IMG/VR virus record: IMGVR_UViG_3300025849_000010
Location: 95,619-159,618 of that record
Reading direction: 5' to 3' (one strand)
Source: a virus
DNA: 64,000 nucleotides
Shown: positions 1-11,700 of the stretch, in pieces
Layout of the letters: each line of letters starts with the position of its first letter
Position numbering within the stretch: position 1 is the first letter of the stretch
The notes under the pieces: generated by a model
Told to the model about the DNA's origin: nothing
Seen by the model: only the letters and a program-made list of their open reading frames with translations
Databases searched by the model: none
Program-made: the position numbers and the translations under genes

Positions 1-2
1 AT

Positions 3-2648
3 GCTGCTGAAGGTGACATATCAATCAATGCAGCTGACGGAACACAGCAACTAGAAATCACTGGTGGGCCAATTATTTTACGAGGAGAAATCCAACTTGG
101 TACTGATCCGCTATTACAAGGTGATGACTTTCCTCATGTAACTAAATTTAAATCGTTTGTTGAAAGCAACATACAGCCAGCTCCTGAATTTACAGGGATA
201 TGGGACTTAGGACAACCTGACGCAGTCTGGGCAACACTGTATGCAAGTGCAGTGCAAGTAGATGACATACGTTTAGAAGATAATAAAATCTCAGTTAATA
301 ATACTAACTCTGATTTAGAAATTATACCAAGCGGTGCAGGTAGTGTTCTCATTGGAGGTACAACTTATCTTAAAGTACCAGTAGGTAATACACCCGAACG
401 TGGTCCAAATGCACAAGCAGGTGCTATCCGATTCAACACACAAATTCAGCAGTTTGAAGGTTATCAGGGAACAGCATGGAGCTCACTAGGCGGCATTAAA
501 GACATTGACGGTAATACATATATTACTCCAGAAGTATCTCCAGGGTCTAACGATGATAGGTTTGATATATACGCTGGCGGAACATTAATCGGACAGTGGG
601 ATTTTGATGATCTTACAGTAAATTCTACTAGATTTAATAACAACAACTTTACGTTTGAAAATAATGTCATGAAAATGACAGACATTGATACTAACTATCG
701 TTTTGAAATAACTCCAGGTGGAACTGGTGAATTCTTCTTTAACAAAACAGTTCATATTGAAGGCGACATTGTATTGCCAGGCGGCACTATTAGTGCGCCT
801 AATGCAACGCTATCTATTACAAGTTTAGCAGCACAAAATTTTGCAAGTGATATTATTCCTGACGTTAATATGGCGTATGACATTGGTCATACAACTTCGA
901 TGTTTAGTGCAGCGTACATTGCAGAAGTTAACACATCAGATTTTAGATTATTTCAAAATAGAATTAGCACTATAAACACAAATGCTGATTTTGAAATTCA
1001 AGCAGCTGGCAGCGGTCAAGTTAGAATCATCGGCGATTCGGCATTAGTAATACCAGTTGGCGGCAATTCTGTAAGACCTGCAGGAGAACTTGGACAAGTA
1101 CGCTTTAATACTGATACTAATCAGTATGAAGGATACAACGGTATTGCATGGAGTTCATTAGGCGGCGTTCGTGATGTAGACGGCGACACTTACATAATTC
1201 CAGAAACAAGTCCAGGATCTAACGAAGACACATTGTTCTTCTATGGCGGCGGCATTGAGTTACTAAGACTTAACAATCAAGGCTTCCAAGGCGGAATATT
1301 AATTGATGGCAATTTAAGCATTGAAGGCAATGCAATTAAAACACTACAGTCAAACTCCGATATTGACATTATGCCAAACGGCACAGGCGAAGTTAATCTT
1401 GATGCAAATACAAACGTTACTGGTGTTTTAAATGCAAGCAATTGGGTAACTACTCCTAGAGCATTTATTACAGGCGAACTAATAAACAGAATTGCATACA
1501 TTGACTTTCAAAATGAAATACAAACTAGTGACAACTTGCAGTTTGATGACACTGAATTAACAGTAAATGTTCCTACAAATATTAACGGAAACACTACTAT
1601 TGATGGCATACTAAACATCACAGCAAATATTAACACCCCTGAAGTATTTTCGGATTTCTTAACTGTTGCTGAAGATGCATACTTCCTAAAGAATGTTTAC
1701 TTTGACGAAGTTGGAGTGTTTGGTACACGAATAGCTACACTTAATACAAATGCTCCGTTGCAACTTGATGCAGCAGGCAACGGTAGAATTGTTTCAATGA
1801 AAAACATGACCGTTGAAGGTGAGTTGTTTATTGAAGGTGACTTATACGGTAGTTCAACTACTCAGAATGTCTTTAACACAACAGCTACTACTATAAATGC
1901 ATTCGGTCAAGCAACAAACATTAGTTTTGGTAATGCAGCAGGTACAACTAGATTTAATTCTAACACCGGATCGTTAGCATATAATAGCGGCGCTGTTGTT
2001 ATTGGCGGCGGATTGGGAGTCGGAGAAAATATTAATGTACTCGGAGACCTAGCTGTACAAGGCGGTGAAATCCGTACTGCACAAGAAAACTTTGATCTTC
2101 TTAGAGATAACATACAGTTCTTAAGAGCATTTAACAGTGCAATTAGTATTGAATTTGGCGCAACAACTGGACAAACTTCCTTTGAGTCAACAGACTCTAG
2201 CACTAGTGTACTAACAGGTGGTGCAATATTTAAAGGCGGCATCGGTGTTGCTGAGAACGTTTATGTCGGCGGCATTATTAATGCTACCAATACAGTAGAT
2301 TCTACAAGTGCAGCAACTGGTGCAATAGTAACTGAAGGCGGAGTCGGTATTGGCAAAGCACTTTATGTTGCAGGCCTTACAAGACTTGAAGATCCAACTA
2401 GTTCTACATCTAGTACAACAGGAGCGTTATTAGTAACCGGCGGTGTTGGCATTGCTGAGAATATAAACGTTGCTGGCATTATGCAAATCGAATCAACTAC
2501 TGAGTCGGGAAGTACTACTTCCGGAGCATTAGTAGTAGAGGGCGGAGTTGGCGTTGGTAGAGATATCTACGTTGGACAAGATTTAGAAGGCGCTGGAATT
2601 GATTTAAGTTACATTAATAACTTCACAATTGATGGCGGCACATTCTAA
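3..2648 (+). CDS. Fibre-like virion structural protein, 5'-truncated by window edge
   Basis: The frame is open from the window edge (position 3) to the stop at 2648, giving 881 residues without the true N-terminus. It is low in Cys and built of repeated modules. A block with RFNT..Q.EGY.G.AWSSLGG, then a D-D-T-Y-I-x-P segment, occurs twice (about nt 400-560 and 1080-1240). The C-terminal 200 residues carry several copies of a TTGAL.V.GGVGI..NIYV.G module. Such glycine-rich beta modules are typical of long fibre or baseplate-wedge-associated proteins of marine T4-like phages. The next gene is an even larger fibre protein, so this is probably part of the same adsorption apparatus. No enzyme motif is seen. 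Structural role is likely; the exact fibre is unknown. Confidence 0.75.
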   Translation, partial: AAEGDISINAADGTQQLEITGGPIILRGEIQLGTDPLLQGDDFPHVTKFKSFVESNIQPAPEFTGIWDLGQPDAVWATLYASAVQVDDIRLEDNKISVNNTNSDLEIIPSGAGSVLIGGTTYLKVPVGNTPERGPNAQAGAIRFNTQIQQFEGYQGTAWSSLGGIKDIDGNTYITPEVSPGSNDDRFDIYAGGTLIGQWDFDDLTVNSTRFNNNNFTFENNVMKMTDIDTNYRFEITPGGTGEFFFNKTVHIEGDIVLPGGTISAPNATLSITSLAAQNFASDIIPDVNMAYDIGHTTSMFSAAYIAEVNTSDFRLFQNRISTINTNADFEIQAAGSGQVRIIGDSALVIPVGGNSVRPAGELGQVRFNTDTNQYEGYNGIAWSSLGGVRDVDGDTYIIPETSPGSNEDTLFFYGGGIELLRLNNQGFQGGILIDGNLSIEGNAIKTLQSNSDIDIMPNGTGEVNLDANTNVTGVLNASNWVTTPRAFITGELINRIAYIDFQNEIQTSDNLQFDDTELTVNVPTNINGNTTIDGILNITANINTPEVFSDFLTVAEDAYFLKNVYFDEVGVFGTRIATLNTNAPLQLDAAGNGRIVSMKNMTVEGELFIEGDLYGSSTTQNVFNTTATTINAFGQATNISFGNAAGTTRFNSNTGSLAYNSGAVVIGGGLGVGENINVLGDLAVQGGEIRTAQENFDLLRDNIQFLRAFNSAISIEFGATTGQTSFESTDSSTSVLTGGAIFKGGIGVAENVYVGGIINATNTVDSTSAATGAIVTEGGVGIGKALYVAGLTRLEDPTSSTSSTTGALLVTGGVGIAENINVAGIMQIESTTESGSTTSGALVVEGGVGVGRDIYVGQDLEGAGIDLSYINNFTIDGGTF

Positions 2649-2672
2649 AAAATCCGTATCCTTCTCAAAGAA

Positions 2673-2680
2673 ATAAATAC
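2673..2680 (+). promoter_or_regulatory. T4-type late promoter box ATAAATAC
   Basis: The octamer ATAAATAC lies in the 68-bp gap between the two fibre genes, 36 bp before the ATG at 2717. It matches the T4 late consensus TATAAATA except for the first base. The same box recurs before gp19, gp16, the LysM gene and others in this window. It would drive the giant fibre and probably the downstream plus-strand genes. Confidence 0.6.
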
Positions 2681-2716
2681 ATATACAAGAATATCGTAAC
2701 TGGGAAGTAACCAATA

Positions 2717-5700
2717 ATGGCAAATAAAATATTACACAAACGAAATAATGTTAGCGGACAAGAGCCTCTTGCAGAGCAATTAGACCTAGGCGAAATTGCT
2801 ATTAACACTGCTGATGGTAAAATGTTTATTAAACAGTCCGACGGCAGTATTAAAGATGTAACACAACAAATTGAAAAAGGTGACACACGAGTTGTAGTAA
2901 ACGACCAAGGAAATGGCGTTGTTACAATGGAAGTCGACGGCATTGAAAAATTACGTGTAGACGGTACAAAGGTTTATGTATCCGATGATTTAGAAATTGA
3001 TGATCAAGGATCGATTAAATTAAAAGAACTTGGACAATTTGGTAGTAGTTCAGTTAATATTAAAGCACCGCCAGAATTGGAAGAGTCTTATGATATTATA
3101 CTTCCAGATACCGATGCTCGCAAAGGACAAATTTTACAGAATCTAGGCTTTGGCCAAACTAAATGGAGTGACCCAGGCTCCTTAGGTGGTAACAGAGTTT
3201 ACGTAAGTGCAGAGTACGGTGACGATACAAATGACGGACGCACAGGCGCTGTTAAAACAATTAAACGTGCTGCACAAATTGCATCCGACGGTATTTTTAC
3301 ACCAGTTGTTGATCCAGGTGAAAGTGCATATGCAGCTAAAGACTTATTAGAAGTAAACAGAACTTTCTTGCAAACAGAAGTTCTAAACTTTAGTACTAAA
3401 GCATTTAACATTACTTATGATCAAGCTAAGTGTGAACGAGATGTTGGCTTAATTATTGATGCAATTGAAAATGACTTGCGCTTTGGCGGCGATGCAGCTA
3501 CCTCACACGCAGGTGCAGCATATTCATTAGAAAGTTCTGCACTAGTTAAACAAGCTCAAGATGTTGCTACATCATACGGTTTACAACGTGCTAGAGATCT
3601 TGCTAAATCAGTTGTTACTAACACGCCTATTATTGATACAACACAAGTAGCAGTAGCGCAGCAATTTGACGGTACAAAAACTGCAACAGCAAGCGAAGCA
3701 GCAACAGTTGAATCACTAGGACAAAAAGTTGTCGACTTTTACGACAACGGCGTTGGCGAAGCTCCTAACGAAACTCAAACACAAGATGTTGGTCTACTAA
3801 ATGCTGAAACATTAATTGACAACAACAAAACCTTTATTCAAAACGAAGTTATTGCTTTCTTAAATAATAAGTACAGCGGATTTAGTTTTGATGCAGCTAA
3901 ATGTTCTCGAGATACTGGGTATATTGTTGACGCTGCAAATTTTGACTTACTATACAGTGGTAATGCAGAATCTCATTATGCAGGTATAACTTACTTAAAT
4001 GCAACAGCATCTTTAGTACGTTCGGATCAAAAACAAGAAACACTTGCAGGCATTGACTATGCTAGATCTCTAGCAGAAAAAGTTGTATTAGGCCAGCAAG
4101 TTGATTACTTGTATCAAACAACAGTGGCACAAAACACTGAATTAACTCCTGGTACGCAAACTGAAGCAACAACAGTCTTTAATAACATTAGCAAAGTTTA
4201 TTCAATCCTAAACAACGGTATTGGTACTGCTAACGGAGTAGTAACGACTGATGCAGGCAAGTTAAATTCAGAAACACTTATTGATCAAAACCAAGACTTT
4301 ATTAAAGAAGAAGTTATTGGATACTTAACTACAACTTATCCAGGCTTTTCATACGATCAGAACAAGTGTCGTAGAGATGTAGGATATATTTTAGATGCTA
4401 TTAGTTACGACTTAACACATGGCGGTAACAATGAAAGTATTCAAGCAGCACTAGCGTATTACCAGTGGACTGCAAAAGATGCAGTTAACTTGCAATTGGC
4501 AGAAACAAGAGCAGGAATTACATATGCAATTGATCTTGCTAAACTTGTTATTGTTAACCAAGATCCTGCTACTAGTTATCAAGGTATATTTGCACAGTTT
4601 AAAGACGCAGGCAATCCAGGCGATGCAACTTCACAAACTATACTTACTGGATTAGGCAGCTTAATTGACGATATCATCACAGATGGCGATAGTACTACTA
4701 TTGGCCTAGACATTGATCCTAATAACTCTGTACCAAGTGCAGTTCAAGATACAGTAAATGCTAATGCAATTCTTGCAGCAAACAAAGAATTTATTCAAGC
4801 TGAAGTTGTAGCGTTTATTGAAGAAAACTTTGGCAACTTTAATTACGATCCAGTTGCATGTGAAAGAGATGTTGGCTTAATTGTTGATGCAGTTAAGTTT
4901 GATATTGAACACGGTGGCGATGCTGAAAGTATTTTTGCAGGGATAAGTTATTACAACAATGTAACAACTGGCACTGGGGAAATCACAGGCGATGCTATTG
5001 AAGTTCTAAGAAAGCAACTACAGCCTACATTAGACGCTGTAGAATATGCTAGAGATTTGCTTGCAAACGTTGTATTACAAAATGCAGTATCAAATCTTTA
5101 CCAAAGTGGAACAACGCAAACATTCGACGGCACAAATCCAAGCACAACAAGTGTAGCACAAACAGTTTTTAATCGTGCTAATACTATATTAACTATTCTT
5201 AAGAATGGGTTAGGTACAACTAACAGCTTTACAAAAACTACCGGAATTGGTGCGTTAAACACTGAAGCATTGTTGCAAGCAAACACTGCATTTTTGCAAG
5301 AAGAAGTACTTGGGTATATTAATAATCAATATCCTGGACTAACATATGACCAAGCTTCATGTCGCAGAGACGTTGAATTAATTGTTGATGCTATTGCGTA
5401 TGACTTAACACACGGCGGTAATACAAATAGTATTGCAGCAGGTACAGCATACTATAGACAAGCAGCAGCACTTGTAGTCACTGGACAAAGTACAGAAACT
5501 TTAGCAGGCCTAGTGCATCTAAAAGAACTTGCACAAAAAGTTGTTCGTAACGTAACAGTTGACGTTACATATAGTGCAACACCTCAAGTATTTGACGGTG
5601 CAAACCCAGGTGATGTAACAAGTGCAAACACAGTAGGAACACTAGCTGATATTGTTATTGATATTGTTGACGATGGACTAAGTCCTTATATTAACATTAC

Positions 5701-8700
5701 AGCAAACGGCGCATTAACAACTGATCAAGACATACTTGATGCAGGCGCATTGATTGCTTCGAACAAACTATTCATACAAAAAGAAGTAGTTGCTTATGTT
5801 GACGGAAGTTGGATTAACTTCTCAAGTAACTATAATCAAACAACTTGCAGTCGCGATGTTGGTTTAATTCTAGATGCAATTAACTTTGACTTAACATGGG
5901 GCGGAACATCTAATGCTGTTGCTGCTGGTATTGCATACTTTAAACAAAGCAGTCAGCTAACACTACAGCGTCAGTTAGTACAAACTATTGACGGTATCAT
6001 GCATGCTATTAGATTAGCACAGCAGGTAGTTGAAAACTATCCAGTAGTAAGTTTCCAAAATACTGCTGCACAAGTAACTGACAATTTAAATCCAGGTAGC
6101 GCAGAAGCAATTACTAAGATTGCAGAACTTGGCGCACTAATCGAAGACATTGTTATTGACGGAGCAAGTGCAACTGCAGGTGTTACTATCTTTGGAAACG
6201 GAATTGTTCCAAATTCAAACATAGCTGTACAAAACGCAGCAGATTTGATTGCACTAAACAGATCGTTTATTCAAGCTGAAGTAGTAAGTTACATTAATAC
6301 TTACTTTACAAACTTCACTTATGACACTGATTTCTGTTACAGAGATGTTGGCTTGTTTATTGATGCAATACAATATGATTTGATCTTTGGTGGTAACGAA
6401 CGTGCTATTGAAGCAGGTAAATCATACTATATTGGTAATACTATTGTTATTCCGGGACAAGAATTCCAAACAGTTCTTGCTAATAGATACTTCCAGTCAT
6501 TAGTAGACAACATATTACAAAACATTGTTAACAAGAAACTTTATCAAAATGTTACTGGTCAAATTACTGACCCAACTAAGATAGTTGACGGCACAACACT
6601 AGGAATTGTTGAAGCGGAATTTAATACTATTGTTGATATTATTGAAAATGGTCCTACATCGCCTAACATTCCTACAGAAGTTGAAGGCGCATTTAATATC
6701 AGTTACACAACTATTATGGTGTCAACTGGTGAATATAAAGAAGACAACCCAGTTATTATTCCAGACTATGTATCTATTGTTGGCGATAACTTGCGTACAA
6801 CTATTATTCGTCCGCTAAATGCTAACCAAGATATTTTCCGTATTCGTAACGGTGCTTATTTGTTAGGTGTTACATTTAAAGATGGACTAGATGCATTTAA
6901 CGTACCTAGCTTTACAGGTAGATATTGTACTGCGTTTGACGATCCGTTTGACACAGGTGTTGATCGTACTGGTTATATAGGACTAAGAGATCGTCCGCTT
7001 ATTACACAGTCGCCATACATACAAAACGTATCTATTATTTCGTTCTTAGGTCTAAGCGGTTGTTTAGTAGACGGTTCAAAAGTTATTACACCGAACGTAC
7101 CGCGTTTTGCTATCGAAGCTGAAAATCCAGTATTTGGTGAAACACCTGAACAAGGTAAGTCAATGGTTGCTAACGCATATACTATGCTATCATTTGGTGG
7201 TATTGGCTGGCGCTTAACTAACGATGCATACGCACAGATCGTTTCGTGTTTCCAAATTTTCCTTGGAAATGGTTGCTGGTGTCAGTCAGGTGCTTACCTT
7301 TCTGTTACTAACTCTGCTACTAACTTTGGTCTATACGCACTACGTTCGTCAGGTTACTCTGCAAACAGCTTTGTGTTTGACCGTGGTGTTATTGCAGAAG
7401 TCGGCGCCCAAGCATCGCAGCAAAAACTTATCACAGTTGGTACTAAGCGTACTCCAGTTAACCAATTCGTTATTAGATTGTACGACGATGACGAGTACAA
7501 TAACTTAGCAAACGATATTACAAACAGCTTTAAAACTATTCCAAATATTGTTTACTTTAATGCAGGCGAACTTGGAGAATTATATGGCGATGCTGCAAAC
7601 TACGAAGTTGTAGCAGTAGGGTCAACTACATTTACAGTACAAATAGGATCTGGCAAAAACTTAGGATCTTGGGTCGAAGGCGGCACAGTTGACATAAACG
7701 GTGCATTTAATCCAGCAGCAGTATTGTCAGCTTCGTATAATAATACAAACGGTGCTTTAGAAATTGAAGTAACTACTTTACCGAATATTGGTGACATAGT
7801 AACACTTACTACATTGACTTTTGACGGAACTAACTACCCTGTAAACGAAGAAGGTTCACTAAGTCTTGAAGACAATACTATTACTATTCCGGGACACGGC
7901 TTAGTAACAGGAGATGCATTAACATATCGCAGAAACGGTAATATTGAAATTAACGGCTTTGCAGACCAAGGTTTGTATTATGTCGAGGTTCTAACTGATG
8001 ATATTATTAGACTATATCAAGATGACTCAAGAGGATTCGTTGCAGATATTATTGACGTATCAACAGGACAACATTATTTCGAAACACAGACTGAAGAATT
8101 CTTTATCGATGATATCATTCTTGATGCAGATAGCAATAAACTAACACACAACAAGTATCAGGTGTTAACACTTGCACCAGGAACATATAACTTTGAACCA
8201 GGTGACACTATTGAAGCAACAACTGGGGTTTATAGAAACAAGGCGTTTGTTTATACCTACGAAGCTGCAACAAGACAGCTAACTGTATCAGTTGAGAAAG
8301 CAGACAATTCAGGTTCACTAACAAGAATCTTCTTTGATGCAACTTCGATTATTGATAGAGATAGTAGTGCTATTCCGCAAAGTAATATACCTGTAACAGG
8401 ATTTACTTCTAGAACAGACTTATTTACAGCAGAGTTTACAATTGATCCGACTATTGTAGGTGGCGTACTAACTAATACAGGTGCGTTAAAAGGAACATTT
8501 ATTCGCTTGCATAGACCTTCAATTGTTAACAGTTCGTCACACACTTGGGAATATGCAGGTTCAGGTACAGACTATAACGCTCTACCACAGAACGGCGGTA
8601 TTACAAGAGAAGAATTTGAACAGTTTAGTGACTTACCAGGACGAGTTTACTCTTCAGGTACTAACGAACTTGGTGACTTTAAAGTTGGTGACTTCATTGT

Positions 8701-11700
8701 TGCAGAAAACAGAACTGGTAACATTACATTTAAAAACACAGTTACAGTTGGTGAACTTTCAGCACTGAAACTTGCAGTTTCGGATGTTGTTATTGAAGCA
8801 ATTTCAACTGATCCAGGACTAGGCGACAACGAACCAGGTGGTGCTACAGATACACGTTTGATTACGCAGAATGCAGCACGTAGCTTCTTAGCAAACAGAC
8901 TAGGTGACTTCATTGACAAGAACGTATCTACTAACTCAGTTAGTGGTGCTGTTCCGCAGATGAACGCACAAGGCTTGTTAAACTCGGATATTATTCCAGC
9001 AACACGTAACTTTAGTTTGTTCACAACAGATAAGAAGTTTGGTAGATTTAACCTAACTGATGATATTCCTGCGCAGGAACCGCTACAAGGCGATATTGCA
9101 CAAGAACGTTACTCACGTACATTCTTTACATTAAGTGCGCCAATAGCATTGAATGAAGACGATGTTATTATTGAATTAAACACTGGAGCAACTGCTATTG
9201 TTGATGAAGACAACGGCGGCGCGGCTACTGTTTATCTTGCTAACATCGAAGGAACGTTTAGTAATAATATTAGCGGAAACGTACTTAATGTAAGAGGAAG
9301 TAACACTACTACATATATTACTAATACTGGTTCAAGTGAAGTACGAGACATTCAGTACACAATGGTACAAGACTCGTCGAGTCAGTTCCTAAGATACTTA
9401 CCATCAGGCGCAGCTTTTGTTAATGGACAAACCATTACAGCAGCTAATTCAAAGACACAAGGTGTAATTACCGGTCAAGTTGAAGGTGTTGCATTGGCAC
9501 TTGATCTTGGAAATATTAGTACAGGTAATGGATATGTTCCATCAACTGGTTCACAAACATATAAGGGTGTTGTACTTTCAAATGTTAGCGGAACAGGCAC
9601 AGGTGCTATTGCAGACATTAGTGTAACCAACGGCAAAGTTACAAACGTTGACCTTACAAGAGGCGGCAGCGGATATGCTGTTGGTAATGCATTAACTGCA
9701 ACAGTTGACCAACTAGGCGGACAGAACACACAAGACTTCCAGGTTAGCATACTTGGAGTTGATAATAGAGTGTTTGTTGAGTTGCTAGCAGGAAAGTTTG
9801 TTGCTACAACAAGTTCAAATGATTATACTGAAGACGGCAACGCAGTAGTAACTACTGTACCGTTAGGAAATACAACACTTACTGCATTTAATGCTGACAC
9901 TATTGGCAACGGCGGTAATGTTGATTATCCAACTTCACGAATAACAATTAATTCGCATATATTTGATAACGGAGATGTAGTTAACTATGCTAGTTCACCA
10001 AATCCAGCAATTGGCGGATTTATACAAGGTGAAAGTTACTTTGTTAAAGTTGTTGATGCAAACACTATTGAACTTTACAACAGATACGATTTAAATGCTG
10101 CAAATAAAGTAATATTTACTTCCAGTTCTACAGGCACACATGCGTTTATTATTAACTATGTTGACACACGTAAAGATCGCATTTATGCACAGGACCACGG
10201 ATTTACTAACGGACAAGCATTCCGTTTTGTAGGAGCTAATCCTCCAACTGGCATGGCAAGCGGCGGATACTACTATGCTGGTACAGTAAGTCAGAATACA
10301 TTCTCGGTACACGAATTCCAGCAAGACGCAGAAAACAGTGTTAATGGAGTAACTCAAGGTGCTATTAACTTTATTCAAACTGGTAGCGGTAGTGCAGACT
10401 TTATTCACCAAAATATTACAATTTACGGAGAAGTTAACACATCAGGTAATGTAGAAACTAACTGGGCACTAACTGGTAGTGCAAACGTAGACGCATCAAA
10501 CATTGTGTCGGGTGTTATTAGTACATCACGTTTGGCAGCAGTTGGTACAGCGAATAGTGATACTTACTTAAAAGGTGACAGCAGTTGGGATTATGCAACA
10601 CGTACAGTTCGTACAGCACTTAATTCACCGCTTAACATAACTGGTAACTTCTATACAAGCGGCGGTCAAAACTTCTACTTCAAGAACACACAGTTTGATA
10701 TTGACAGAACTGATGGCACTTTAGGTAACCAAAGTTTCACTAACCTTGGTGTTGCAGCATTTAGTAAAGCACAGTTTAACGTAAACTCAGGTGAAGTTGA
10801 ACTAAAAGCAGGAGTACTAGATGCAGGAACACTAGACGGACTAGATAGTCAATACTTCCTAGATCCAGGAAACTTACTAAATCCAGTTCCTGTATCACGT
10901 GGCGGTACACAGATAGATCAATATATTGCCGGGGATATGATTTATGCAACATCTCCAACAACACTAAACAGACTGCCAATTGGTAGTCAAGGTGCTGTTA
11001 TGGTTGTTGATGAATTAGGGAACCCAGCATGGTCAAATGACGTTGCTCCGTTTGTTGAAGATACTAATAACTTCGGTGTTTCAAGACCACTAGAAATACG
11101 ACATGACGTAACAAATACTCCAGCAGTTGGCATTGGTGTTGGTATGCAGTTCCAGGTTGAAACTGCTAACAATAACAGAGAAGTTGGCGGCACTATTGAC
11201 GCTGTTGCATCAGACGTAACATTTGGTTCAGAAGACTTTAGCTTTAAGTTTAACTTAATGGCAGCAGGCTTCTTAGCAGAGCGTATGGTACTAGACTCAT
11301 TAGGTAACTTAGCTATTGACGGTGACTTAAATGTTGACGGTGGTGATATTAAAACTACTAAAACAAGTGCAACTGTATACGATACTACAGTTACATCACT
11401 AAGCATTGGTAGAGCTGCAACTTCAGTTACTATTGGCGCAGATAAAACTGGTGAACTAAGAGTACGAAATGCAACTCTAGTAGTTGGCGGTGACTCAATA
11501 GAAACACAGCCAGTTGATGCAAAAATTAAAGCACCAAATTCACTAGGTACTAACAAGCAAGGTCCAGATTTAACTATTCAAGGCGGCGCAAGTACAGGTA
11601 GTGGCGTAGCAGGATCAGTATTCATTGATACTGGTGCTAGTGGATCAAGCGGCAGTACTTCAAATACACAAGTAAATCGTGTAGAAATTAGCGGATCAGA

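Noticed and set aside
10987-11556. A 189-residue minus-strand open frame inside the giant fibre gene
   Set aside because: No start signal, no recognised motif, and a clearly coding plus-strand frame runs through it. Similar minus-strand frames across the fibre region were dropped for the same reason.
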